Below are positions 1-6,288 of a stretch of 25,296 nucleotides of DNA, piece after piece (position 1 is the stretch's first letter; each line of letters starts with the position of its first letter). Below the pieces are notes generated by a model. That model had not been told where the DNA came from. It was given only the letters and a program-made list of their open reading frames with translations, and searched no databases. This DNA comes from a virus, in the IMG/VR virus record IMGVR_UViG_3300010233_000185, positions 2,129 through 27,424 of that record. One strand, 5' to 3'. Position numbers and translations under genes: made by a program.

Positions 1-198
1 CTACAACGCGGGATCAATTCCCAGTATTCAATGCAGTGTGAGTCTATTATGAGGATGTGGCACTCCAGAGCAATTGAGATTTATGCAATGTACTGGAATC
101 TGACAATGGAACAGGCAGAGAGGAAATTAAAAAGGGATCAGGAAGAGATGGGGAGGGATATTCCATGCCCACAGATTTTACAGACAAACATGAAGTAG
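1..198 (+). CDS. Partial hypothetical protein, 5' end outside window
   Basis: A reading frame is open from the first base to TAG at 196-198, giving about 65 residues. It is rich in Met, Glu, Arg and Lys, for example MEQAERKLKRDQEEMGRD, and looks like a charged helix. No family is recognised. Its end overlaps the next plus-strand gene (165) by 34 bases. It could begin inside the window at the ATG at 31, but no ribosome binding site is visible there, so I treat it as cut by the window edge. Together with the next gene it shows that the left end is transcribed rightward, opposite to nearly everything else here. Confidence 0.4.
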   Translation, partial: LQRGINSQYSMQCESIMRMWHSRAIEIYAMYWNLTMEQAERKLKRDQEEMGRDIPCPQILQTNMK

Positions 199-362
199 AG
201 TTATGGGTATTTGATCTTACTCTAGCAGCATATAAGCTTAATAAGGCTAGAGATAAACAGAAAGCAGCACTAGAGGAATTAGCAGGATGTGACTTGGATG
301 GATGGGAAGATGAGGATATGGACAAGTATATGGAGTTAGCATTAGGGCAGGGTTCGCCTTAA
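165..362 (+). CDS. Small acidic hypothetical protein
   Basis: This is a 65-residue protein with an acidic C-terminal half (DLDGWEDEDMDKYMELA) and a helical, Lys/Ala-rich middle. No domain is recognised. The start is supported by a strong GGGAGGGA Shine-Dalgarno sequence about 8 bases before the ATG. It overlaps the preceding partial gene by 34 bases in another frame. It lies on the plus strand, facing the long minus-strand block. Small acidic proteins are common in phages, where some mimic DNA or inhibit host enzymes, but nothing here shows that role. Confidence 0.6.
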   Translation: MPTDFTDKHEVELWVFDLTLAAYKLNKARDKQKAALEELAGCDLDGWEDEDMDKYMELALGQGSP

Positions 363-369
363 AGCCTTC

Positions 370-397
370 TTCAAAGCCCTTCAGGTCTAATTATAAT
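370..397 (+). promoter_or_regulatory. Possible plus-strand promoter
   Basis: A perfect -10 box TATAAT at 392-397 lies 16 bases after TTCAAA at 370-375, which matches 4 of 6 bases of the -35 consensus. It points at the ATG at 439, which has its own GGGAGAGAGGGAGA ribosome-binding sequence. The reading is weakened because the downstream ORF conflicts with minus-strand genes. Confidence 0.35.
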
Positions 398-438
398 GCA
401 AAGAGAGGCAAAAGTCAAGTGGGAGAGAGGGAGAATCT

Positions 439-750
439 ATGGCAAAAGGTGTTGAACTGGGGGATCTAAATAGGGCTATATCTATGGCCGCAGGATTACA
501 TGCAGGTCAGTTGGATGGAGGATACTACCCCAATAGCAGTCATTGCCGCAATATACCAGAATCCCCGATAGTTACCGGGGGCATCAATGTGTTTGGTATA
601 GCATCGTTTCCATATCTGGGGGTAATGCTGCTGAATATGCTTAACATTCTCCTCTACAGTCATTGCCTAACCTCTGTCCACGAAAGTAGACTGAATCTGG
701 GGTTTTCTAGCCAGAAGAAACTCGCAAGCCATGCGTACGATTTCGGATAA
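439..750 (+). CDS. Doubtful plus-strand ORF at the convergent junction
   Basis: This 103-residue ORF has a purine-rich ribosome binding site and a TATAAT box upstream. Its first 28 residues (MAKGVELGDLNRAISMAAGL and on) look like protein. The remainder looks like an antisense shadow of two minus-strand ORFs (496-663 and 667-825) that read better. Either the start is real and the gene is truncated or fused by recombination near 520, or the whole ORF is spurious. No family is recognised. Confidence 0.25.
   Translation: MAKGVELGDLNRAISMAAGLHAGQLDGGYYPNSSHCRNIPESPIVTGGINVFGIASFPYLGVMLLNMLNILLYSHCLTSVHESRLNLGFSSQKKLASHAYDFG
496..663 (-). CDS. Small hypothetical protein, 55 aa
   Basis: This short reading frame starts MTVEENVKHIQQHYPQIW and ends with a hydrophobic stretch (WYIAAMTAIGVVSSIQLTCM) that could be a short membrane segment. 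Composition looks like real protein: an amphipathic, charged N-terminus followed by an aromatic and hydrophobic C-terminus. AGAGG lies about 8 bases upstream of the ATG, and the gene starts 3 bases after the stop of the RHH-like gene at 667-825, consistent with co-transcription. It is the last minus-strand gene before the strand switch. Function unknown. Confidence 0.5.
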   Translation of the reverse strand: MTVEENVKHIQQHYPQIWKRCYTKHIDAPGNYRGFWYIAAMTAIGVVSSIQLTCM

Positions 751-825
751 TGATTTGTCGGGATATATATGCGTTAGAGAGTGTATAGTTTTATCGTCTA
801 ATTGAACGGAAGTTTTATTTAACAT
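667..825 (-). CDS. Ribbon-helix-helix-like DNA-binding protein, 52 aa
   Basis: The 52-residue product has the layout of an Arc/CopG-type ribbon-helix-helix protein: a short N-terminal strand (TSVQLDD), a helix (KTIHSLTHIY), the turn SLSE and a second helix (IVRMACEFLLARKP). Such proteins dimerise and bind short inverted repeats as repressors. This assignment rests on pattern only and the sequence is divergent. The ribosome binding site is weak (GAAG). It follows the 82-residue gene at 857-1105 by 31 bases and is followed at once by the 55-residue ORF. It is a second possible binder of the 13-bp palindrome found through the window. Confidence 0.5.
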   Translation of the reverse strand: MLNKTSVQLDDKTIHSLTHIYPDKSLSEIVRMACEFLLARKPQIQSTFVDRG

Positions 826-856
826 ACTTCAATCATACCGACAATGTATTCAGATG

Positions 857-1105
857 TCAATCCATGTAATGATTACATTGAATGTAGCTGGGATTTCCGA
901 GTCGGGACAAAATTACATTTTTCTTGATTCTCATTCTTAGGCAGGCTGGAGCACCCATCACGATAATAGCGGAATCTCCTACATTTTCCCTGATGGGCGT
1001 GAGTTTACGTCCATCCCAGAGACAGTACACACATACCCTAGAAATTTCATCTCGGAAATATAGGAGGGTTTTATTCCCCATGTTCCATGTTATATGCTCA
1101 CTCAT
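857..1105 (-). CDS. Hypothetical protein, 82 aa
   Basis: The product starts MSEHITWNMGNKTLLYF and is 82 residues long, with mixed beta-like and basic segments (APACLRMRIKKNVILSRLG). No family is recognised. The ATG has AGGAG 9 bases upstream, and the gene overlaps the end of the UDG-exonuclease gene by 8 bases, so translation is probably coupled. A copy of the 13-bp palindrome lies in frame near the C-terminus, read as Cys-Asn-His-Tyr. Confidence 0.65.
   Translation of the reverse strand: MSEHITWNMGNKTLLYFRDEISRVCVYCLWDGRKLTPIRENVGDSAIIVMGAPACLRMRIKKNVILSRLGNPSYIQCNHYMD
865..877. repeat. Palindrome TGTAATGATTACA, copy 1
   Basis: Perfect copy. It lies in the last codons of the 857-1105 gene (Cys-Asn-His-Tyr). 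The inverted symmetry extends one base each side to ATGTAAT-G-ATTACAT. Confidence 0.9.
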
Positions 1106-2495
1106 CAAACCAATTCTCCTGTACAGTTTTTCTCATCCTTGATCTTGCACGCAATAGTATAGGATAGATCCTAAGTAGCTTATCAGAGTCACCACATGCA
1201 TAGGGAATTACTTCACTTTCAAAGGGGGCATGACTTATACATTTCCCCGGCCATCTTTCCCACTCCGGGTACTCCTCCCGCATCCTAGACTCAATTAATT
1301 CATGGCTATCTTCCCAATTATCCCAGACCTTAAATACATCCTTTTCTTCATTCTTTTCCAAGTGGGTATAGAATACCTTGAGCTTGGTTTTCATTGAATG
1401 GGGTTGGTATATCTTCCATGTTCCATCTGGCTTTCTCTCCATAGAAGGTTCAGGCTTAGGCCAGTCTAGGGAGTACATCTGGCGGTAATATTCCAGCACA
1501 AGCTTACGTGAGTGCGGGGTTACTACATCGTCAAAGTCTGTCATCTTAGCTCCCAGCAACCTACGTGCCAGAGCCTTTAGACCTTGTGGAATATTGCCCA
1601 GATGGTAGGCAATCTGCATAGTATCAACAATGAGATGGGGCTTATAATGCAGATGCATATCCCCGGTTACACTTACATCGTGTAACCAGTTATGCCATAG
1701 GATCTTACCCGTCCATCTATCTAAATGATATTGGTACCTATCCAAGCAGACTCTATTCTCTGCTCTTATAAGTCTTCCCCTACCGGGATAGATAGAGAAT
1801 GTCAGACAGAAGGGGGAACCATCCCGCCGATTCTCTGTATCACATCCCATCGTGTAATCCCAAGCTCCACCTAGTTCAGCATCTACTTCATCTGGGTCTG
1901 TGATCTCTGCGTAGTCCTCTCGGTCTGCATACTCATCTACTGGGATATACAGCTTCCCTGTCATATACTTTTTGAGCCTAGCCCAATCGGTACGTATGTT
2001 CAACATGGATTTTGGAGAATGGATTCCCAAGCTAGGATGAAATTGGATAAAAATTTCCCTCTCCTTATCTCCCGGAACTTTCCAAGTTCTAGGGAATCCA
2101 TGATCCATATCCAAATCAATATCAGGAACAATTGAATTAGCTACAGATCCCATCATTACAATCAGTTTAGGATTACATTTCTTAATATCAGCATACAGGT
2201 GATGTTCCGCACAGCATCTTACCATCTCCCTCTGTTTCAGATTGTTTAGATCAATCTTGCCGTCCTTTGGGGGGAGACAGGAAACTGTATTAGCTACATA
2301 AACCTCTTCCCTTCTTAGGCCCGCTAGAGGTAAATAGTGCTCATTAACCTCCCGTCCAGTCTTCCCTATTAGGGGAATCCTCTTCTTATCTTCATCTTTT
2401 CCCGGAGCTTCCAAGATAAGCATCACATCACAGGGAGTCTTACCATGACTAGGAACTACATTATTGATGCCTGGGCACAAAGCACATCTAGTCAA
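1098..2495 (-). CDS. Uracil-DNA glycosylase-like domain fused to a 3'-5' exonuclease
   Basis: The N-terminal ~170 residues match the family 4/5 uracil-DNA glycosylase superfamily: Cys4 and Cys7, then Cys73 and Cys94/95 (the usual 4Fe-4S ligand layout), motif EAPGKDED near 29-36, PLIGKTGREV near 41-50, and the HPS motif at 153-155. The second half resembles the PolA-type DEDD proofreading exonuclease: D219-T-E221, HNWLHD near 268-273, DTMQIAYHL with GLKALARRLLG near 291-314, and YACGDSD near the C-terminus. SPO1-type phage polymerases are known to join such domains to a family A polymerase. Here the protein stops just after exonuclease motif III and no polymerase domain follows in the window. 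The start is TTG, overlapping the upstream gene by 8 bases, with AGGAG upstream. Confidence 0.8.
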   Translation of the reverse strand: MTRCALCPGINNVVPSHGKTPCDVMLILEAPGKDEDKKRIPLIGKTGREVNEHYLPLAGLRREEVYVANTVSCLPPKDGKIDLNNLKQREMVRCCAEHHLYADIKKCNPKLIVMMGSVANSIVPDIDLDMDHGFPRTWKVPGDKEREIFIQFHPSLGIHSPKSMLNIRTDWARLKKYMTGKLYIPVDEYADREDYAEITDPDEVDAELGGAWDYTMGCDTENRRDGSPFCLTFSIYPGRGRLIRAENRVCLDRYQYHLDRWTGKILWHNWLHDVSVTGDMHLHYKPHLIVDTMQIAYHLGNIPQGLKALARRLLGAKMTDFDDVVTPHSRKLVLEYYRQMYSLDWPKPEPSMERKPDGTWKIYQPHSMKTKLKVFYTHLEKNEEKDVFKVWDNWEDSHELIESRMREEYPEWERWPGKCISHAPFESEVIPYACGDSDKLLRIYPILLRARSRMRKTVQENWFDE

Positions 2496-2766
2496 GGAGT
2501 ATAGACTCCTCAGGGGATAATCCTCTGGTCAATCTTCCCTGTATAACTACATCAAATCCAAGTTCTAAAAGTATTCTGGCATGGCCTAGATGGGGATAGT
2601 GGGATACCCTACTTGGTGGAAGTATTTGCCCTACAGGGACTAGCACATTAGGGGTTCTCGTATCCTGCATGTACCAATAATAATTACCTACATCATATCT
2701 AACAGCATAGGGGTATTTATCCATCCAATCCAATTCATCCTGATCTGTAATTGCATGTGTAATCAT
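2488..2766 (-). CDS. Hypothetical protein, 92 aa
   Basis: The product is 92 residues, rich in Tyr, Trp and Asp in its first half (DKYPYAVRYDVGNYYWYMQD). No domain is recognised. The ATG overlaps the stop of the macro-domain gene (TAATG), which indicates translational coupling, and its 3' end overlaps the TTG start of the UDG-exonuclease gene. A one-mismatch copy of the 13-bp palindrome covers the start codon, so the protein begins Met-Ile-Thr. Its position suggests expression with the DNA-metabolism genes. Confidence 0.65.
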   Translation of the reverse strand: MITHAITDQDELDWMDKYPYAVRYDVGNYYWYMQDTRTPNVLVPVGQILPPSRVSHYPHLGHARILLELGFDVVIQGRLTRGLSPEESILLD

Positions 2767-2770
2767 TACG
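2758..2770. repeat. Palindrome TGTAATCATTACG, copy 2 (one mismatch)
   Basis: 12 of 13 bases match (final A to G). It covers the stop/start junction between the macro-domain gene and the 92-residue gene. Confidence 0.75.
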
Positions 2771-3206
2771 GTTTGATCTCCACAATGTTAAACCAATCAG
2801 GCCATAGGATATTTTTCACAATAGGTTTAACGTCCTCCCAACTGAGTTGGCCATTTCCACATCCGGGTCTGGGTAGGTACACTGAGGGAATAGGGGTCAT
2901 CATCCCTACCTTAGTGCGTAATTGTTCACAGGATTTTGAAATCAATTTCAAATCTGCTTTATATACCCAATGATGCTTAACCGGGAATGATACTATTCTG
3001 TATTGGGTAAACATGTATACATTGTTTCCCCCCTCTTTAATCCTATCCCCTAGCATCTTGGGTAGACTAGGGAATCTGATTGCTGCTTGTAGGGCAGTAC
3101 CCCGCCCCATTACACACTGCCCATTGTGCTTAACAAAACCATTGGTAGTTATCACTACCCACCCTTTTGGAAGATAATCCCAGATATTACCTTTGATCTC
3201 CTGCAT
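2766..3206 (-). CDS. Macro-domain protein (ADP-ribose-binding type)
   Basis: The 146-residue product fits a single macro domain. VVITTNGFVKHNGQCVMGRGTALQ (residues about 17-40) is the strand-loop that holds the ADP-ribose distal ribose, with a conserved Asn-Gly and GRG. LPRPGCGNGQLSWEDVKPI near 111-129 is the second, Gly-rich substrate loop. Related phage and bacterial proteins hydrolyse ADP-ribose-1''-phosphate or remove ADP-ribose from DNA or protein. The substrate cannot be read from sequence. Length is normal for a one-domain member. It sits just after a remnant of the Cys-rich gene (stop overlapping its ATG) and before the 92-residue gene. Confidence 0.8.
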   Translation of the reverse strand: MQEIKGNIWDYLPKGWVVITTNGFVKHNGQCVMGRGTALQAAIRFPSLPKMLGDRIKEGGNNVYMFTQYRIVSFPVKHHWVYKADLKLISKSCEQLRTKVGMMTPIPSVYLPRPGCGNGQLSWEDVKPIVKNILWPDWFNIVEIKP

Positions 3207-3253
3207 TACGATCTACACCCCATCCCACGGCATTCACAGTGCTGCTTCTTACT
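3206..3253 (-). pseudogene. Remnant C-terminus of a Cys-rich protein gene
   Basis: In the minus frame ending at TAA (3206-3208) the codons read SKKQHCECRGMGCRS-stop. This closely parallels the true C-terminus CKKQRCLCRGQGCTS of the Cys-rich gene at 3772-4020. No start fits a complete gene. The simplest reading is that this was the original end of the Cys-rich gene, coupled to the macro gene by TAATG, and was cut off when the homing endonuclease gene entered. Confidence 0.55.
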
Positions 3254-3283
3254 TGTATATTTCATTTTTGATATCATAGGTAT

Positions 3284-3790
3284 ATGAGACTTATCCCCCT
3301 TCAAGGATCTGCCGGTATTGGCAAAAATGCAATGGTTGATGACGAAGATTATCCTCTCCTTAGTAGGATAACTTGGAATATAACGGATCATGGGTACGCC
3401 AAATCAACTAACGGTAATATATACATGCATTTCTTGATTTTCGGTCTTAGCGTAGGTCCTCACGGTACGATAGATCATAAAGACAGGAATAAACTAAATA
3501 ACCAAAAGACTAATTTAAGACATGCCACTAAGCAACGACAGATGATGAACCAAGGGAAAAGCCGTAGAGTTGGTAGCTCCATATATAAAGGAGTATGCGC
3601 CGCAGGCAAACGAAATAAATCGAAACCTTGGATGGCAATTATAAGTAAAAAGTTTAATGGAGTCCAAAAAACCTACTTTCTTGGTTATTTTATCTCTGAA
3701 GTAGATGCCGCTAAAGCCTATGATTCAATGGCTCATGAGTTATTTGGAGAATTTGCGTATTTGAATTTCCCTCAGGATGTACAGCCCTGA
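3284..3790 (+). CDS. HNH homing endonuclease with AP2 DNA-binding domain
   Basis: The 168-residue product begins like many freestanding phage HNH enzymes (MRLIPLQG, then VDDEDYPLLSRITW). It has the HNH core near residues 49-82: MHFLIFG, then IDHKDRNKLNNQKTNLRHAT, with catalytic-type His and Asn residues. It ends in an AP2-like domain (about 99-163: SIYKGVCAAGKR, WMAIISK, YFLGYFISEVDAAKAYD). Such genes nick a cognate site and spread by copying themselves into it. It is the only plus-strand gene in the replication block, and its 3' end overlaps the 3' end of the Cys-rich gene tail to tail by 19 bases. Its codon use looks more AT-rich than its neighbours. Confidence 0.9.
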   Translation: MRLIPLQGSAGIGKNAMVDDEDYPLLSRITWNITDHGYAKSTNGNIYMHFLIFGLSVGPHGTIDHKDRNKLNNQKTNLRHATKQRQMMNQGKSRRVGSSIYKGVCAAGKRNKSKPWMAIISKKFNGVQKTYFLGYFISEVDAAKAYDSMAHELFGEFAYLNFPQDVQP

Positions 3791-4020
3791 CCTCTACACA
3801 GGCATCTCTGCTTTTTGCAATATGTGAGGCATCGTTTATCCATCGCTACATCTGCCGGACCCTCAGGCATCCCATTACACTTCTGCCTATCTCGGGCACA
3901 GTGGCACTTCATACTATCGGGAGTGTTCTGATAGTTATCACACTTTAAGGGCTGACCGGGATATTCGGGTTCATCCGGTGATTGAAATAGAAGTAGTCCA
4001 AGTATTAATAAGATTCTCAC
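3772..4020 (-). CDS. Small secreted Cys-rich protein
   Basis: The 82-residue product has a short hydrophobic N-terminus (MRILLILGLLLFQS), consistent with a signal peptide, followed by a mature part with nine cysteines (27, 39, 41, 48, 64, 68, 73, 75 and 80). Spacing such as KCHCARDRQKC and CKKQRCLCRGQGC suggests disulphide or metal binding outside the cytoplasm. There is no lipobox. No family is recognised. The start overlaps the stop of the ERCC4-type gene. Its last 15 codons are echoed at 3206-3253 on the far side of the homing endonuclease, so the present C-terminus may have been supplied with the insertion. Confidence 0.65.
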   Translation of the reverse strand: MRILLILGLLLFQSPDEPEYPGQPLKCDNYQNTPDSMKCHCARDRQKCNGMPEGPADVAMDKRCLTYCKKQRCLCRGQGCTS

Positions 4021-4760
4021 TTCTTACCCCATATCTCATTGATAATTCTCTGTGCTGTCATTACACCTATTCCCCTTATCTTCATCCAGGAAACTTCATT
4101 GCCCTGTGCTAGATCAATGGGCCTCTTGAAAATTCTCTCCGCATCCTGTGAATGCTTCACATCAATTCCTTGTAACTCTGCTGCCCATCTCCGTACTAGA
4201 GAGGGTTTCCCCACTAAAGAAGGGACAGCAATATTTTGCATTGTTATCAGACTGGTATGGTTACTCCAACTCTTCTGGAACCAATGGTAGACTTCTGTGA
4301 TATTAACAGCAGTCTCCATTAAGTTGTGGGAGTGAAGCACAGTCACCCCGGACATAGAGATACTTAGTAGGTACCTGTAGAGCTTGGCATACATAACCCT
4401 ACCTGTTCTATATTTGCAGGGCATAAACTGTGTCATCCCCGGCCATCTCTCCATCAAAGTTCCCATGTAGGATGCAGATGTTCCCGGTGCCCAATCTCCC
4501 TCCACAAGGAAGAATCTATGCCCATACATCTGATACATTCCTGGCCCTTGATGCCCAGAGTACTGCCCAGATTCAATAACAGAGAGTACATTGTGGAGCT
4601 TCTTACGTTCAATGCCTACCAGAGTTTTACCGTGGGGGCCGTTACCTTCCATGCAGAAATCCCCAAACTCTAACCTTTCAATCTCGGAGGCTACCCCAAT
4701 GGTTTTGAATAGCCGTTTAAGGTCTTTGGCCTCTCTCTCTCTGTCGTCAATTAAAATCAT
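4017..4760 (-). CDS. ERCC4-type (XPF/Mus81-like) nuclease
   Basis: The 247-residue product opens with ILIDDRERE, then EFGDF at 31-35 and VGIERKK at 48-54, corresponding to the ERCC4 nuclease signature GDx(n)ERK. The usual Asp after ERKxxx is not evident (ERKKLHNVL). The C-terminus carries a helix-hairpin-helix-like element (MKIRGIGVMTAQRIINEI) typical of DNA-junction binding. Family members cut branched or flap DNA. In this operon it probably processes recombination or replication intermediates. The start overlaps the end of the RNase AS-like gene and its 3' end overlaps the Cys-rich gene, so it belongs to a coupled series. Confidence 0.8.
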   Translation of the reverse strand: MILIDDREREAKDLKRLFKTIGVASEIERLEFGDFCMEGNGPHGKTLVGIERKKLHNVLSVIESGQYSGHQGPGMYQMYGHRFFLVEGDWAPGTSASYMGTLMERWPGMTQFMPCKYRTGRVMYAKLYRYLLSISMSGVTVLHSHNLMETAVNITEVYHWFQKSWSNHTSLITMQNIAVPSLVGKPSLVRRWAAELQGIDVKHSQDAERIFKRPIDLAQGNEVSWMKIRGIGVMTAQRIINEIWGKK

Positions 4761-5239
4761 TTATTTAGGAATTCCCAAGCTAGTTTGTTCCATCTAGCAT
4801 CTGCTAGAGCGTTATGTTCTCCCTCTTTCTGCTCTGGTAATTTAGGATTTCCAAGGGAATCACATAACTGCTTAATATCCCGGCAGTACATTGGGAAACC
4901 TTTTGGAAGATCCATCATCGTCCCAAAGATTTGACAGAACACTACCCAGTCATAATCTGAATAATATCCCCAGAATTCTGGTTTATCAGGTTCACATCTC
5001 ATTACAAATTCAATAATAGATAAACCAATTTGATAAAGAGGGAGGGCTAGTAGCTTATCATCTTCTGTAAGAAGGGAGATAACATTATCGTGTACCCACA
5101 TACTTGCGTCATCCGGGTTAAATTCACTGCTGACAGCGTAAAACTCCCGCCCATCCTCACATACTATACCTATACTAATTAGTTGTATGGGAGATGCTGG
5201 CCCTGTTTCAATGAATTCAGTGTCAAGAAAATATTTCAT
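4757..5239 (-). CDS. RNase AS-like DEDDh 3'-5' exoribonuclease
   Basis: The 160-residue product has the DEDDh exonuclease motifs: D6-T-E8 in YFLDTEF, Asp95/Asp97 in GYYSDYDWVVF, and H142 to D147 in EHNALADAR. The order, the length and the ALADAR context fit the RNase AS (Rv2179c-like) family, which trims adenylate-rich RNA 3' ends, better than DNA proofreading subunits. The DNA or RNA preference is inferred. The ATG uses the last base of a 13-bp palindrome copy (5239-5251) as its A, so anything bound there would cover the start. It is flanked by the dNMP kinase and the ERCC4 nuclease. Confidence 0.75.
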   Translation of the reverse strand: MKYFLDTEFIETGPASPIQLISIGIVCEDGREFYAVSSEFNPDDASMWVHDNVISLLTEDDKLLALPLYQIGLSIIEFVMRCEPDKPEFWGYYSDYDWVVFCQIFGTMMDLPKGFPMYCRDIKQLCDSLGNPKLPEQKEGEHNALADARWNKLAWEFLNK

Positions 5240-5251
5240 GTAATGATTACA
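5239..5251. repeat. Palindrome TGTAATGATTACA, copy 3
   Basis: Perfect copy between the dNMP kinase stop (5255) and the RNase AS-like ATG (5239). It nearly fills the gap between the two genes and takes the place of a Shine-Dalgarno sequence. Confidence 0.9.
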
Positions 5252-5254
5252 CTC

Positions 5255-5875
5255 CTATAAATCGTACTCTTTTACGATCATCCCCACTAGTTTGCTTAGG
5301 TCATCCAAGCTGCCATTGTTACTGATGTACTGTTTGAAGGGTAGGGCCTTCCATCCCATTTCTGTTACATGCCCCAAGGCTTCTCTGGCTTGCTGTGTTG
5401 TTGGTTCTGCAAGGCTCTTAGCCCTAACTACGCACCATGTTTCTCCATGATTCCGACACATCTCAAACTCATTGAAACGGCGTACATCGGACATAACTAT
5501 TCTTATGCCCTCATTAGCCATTTGCATAACTCGGATTTGGTATCTGACCCTATTAAGCCAGTAGTCATTATCCTCCTCATATTTCCACTGCCCATACCAT
5601 TGCAATAAAACTCTAATAACATGTTCAGTGGGCTTTGCAAATACTAACTTGCTTGCATGACTAGGAGTTAGGTTACAAAGATCCCTAGCGGTATCTAATA
5701 CAAGTTTAGGCATATGAGTGCCTAATTCTAACAGTTCATTTTTTGTGAGATTTATACACTCCATTCGGATGTGATATCCAACAGATACTCTCTTATACCC
5801 ATGATTATTGACTAGGATATCGGCCACGGTATCTTTACCCGATTCCAGTTGACCGCTTACTCCTATGAGTTTCAT
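5255..5875 (-). CDS. Deoxynucleoside monophosphate kinase
   Basis: The 206-residue product starts MKLIGVSGQLESGKDTVAD, with a P-loop at residues 8-15 (GQLESGKD). This is the form found in phage dNMP kinases, which phosphorylate dNMPs from host DNA to dNDPs for phage DNA synthesis. Further along, RVLLQWYGQWKYEED with WLNRVRY and IVMSDVRRFNEFE match the nucleotide-binding and Asp-Val-Arg segments of the family. The chosen ATG (5875) has AAGGAG just upstream and overlaps the preceding stop as ATGA. A longer frame to 5905 exists but lacks such support. Neighbours are a small membrane protein and an exoribonuclease. Confidence 0.82.
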   Translation of the reverse strand: MKLIGVSGQLESGKDTVADILVNNHGYKRVSVGYHIRMECINLTKNELLELGTHMPKLVLDTARDLCNLTPSHASKLVFAKPTEHVIRVLLQWYGQWKYEEDNDYWLNRVRYQIRVMQMANEGIRIVMSDVRRFNEFEMCRNHGETWCVVRAKSLAEPTTQQAREALGHVTEMGWKALPFKQYISNNGSLDDLSKLVGMIVKEYDL

Positions 5876-6108
5876 CTCTTCTCCTTGCACGGCCCCGCGA
5901 TGCATTCATACTCGGGATGGTCCAATATGATCCCACGCATTCCTTGGTTGTTAACCGCCTGCGCATTAATGATTTCCATTATGGACGTGACATTGGCCGT
6001 CAGTATAGAATCAACTAAGCGCAGATCATGGCGTAGAGTATGGATCTGGTATTGCTGGAAGCCACTCCACATAAGAATCACTATCAGACCTACATATACA
6101 AGTCTCAT
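5872..6108 (-). CDS. Small membrane-anchored protein, 78 aa
   Basis: The N-terminus (MRLVYVGLIVILMWSGF) is a single hydrophobic segment. It is followed by a helical region (QQYQIHTLRHDLRLVDSIL) and a short tail with two cysteines (CIAGPC). GGGAGG lies 7 bases before the ATG. The layout, a membrane anchor plus a periplasmic helix, resembles phage inner-membrane spanins, but no adjacent lysis genes support that. The 3' end is coupled to the dNMP kinase by ATGA. Confidence 0.6.
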   Translation of the reverse strand: MRLVYVGLIVILMWSGFQQYQIHTLRHDLRLVDSILTANVTSIMEIINAQAVNNQGMRGIILDHPEYECIAGPCKEKR

Positions 6109-6288
6109 TTAGGAGCCTCCCGGCCTTCTATTTGCCCTTAATATGGCTACATTCTGTGTAGCACATGGCCCAAACCACTTCCTCAGTTTATATGCCCAGA
6201 ACCACCATTGAGCATTCCTGTGCCCATCCTCTGCTATATGTGAGCGTAGGGCAGTTTCCCATTCATCTGTTTTTGTTGGTTCTTCCAT
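6109..6288 (-). CDS. Hypothetical protein, 59 aa
   Basis: The chosen start is the ATG at 6288 (MEEPTKTDEWETALRSH), preceded by AAAGGAAAA. A longer frame to 6321 has no better site. The product is 59 residues with a Trp-rich centre (NAQWWFWAYKLRKWFG) that could lie at a membrane surface, and a basic tail. It overlaps the small membrane ORF upstream by 26 bases. No family is recognised. Confidence 0.55.
   Translation of the reverse strand: MEEPTKTDEWETALRSHIAEDGHRNAQWWFWAYKLRKWFGPCATQNVAILRANRRPGGS

Noticed and set aside
567-584. Hairpin CCCCG-N8-CGGGG as a terminator at the strand switch
   Set aside because: Only 5 bp of stem and no T-run on either strand; it also lies inside the codons of the 55-residue ORF.
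3206-3391. 61-residue minus ORF covering the HNH start
   Set aside because: Most of it is antisense to the homing endonuclease. Only the last 15 or so codons look meaningful, and these are reported as a gene remnant.
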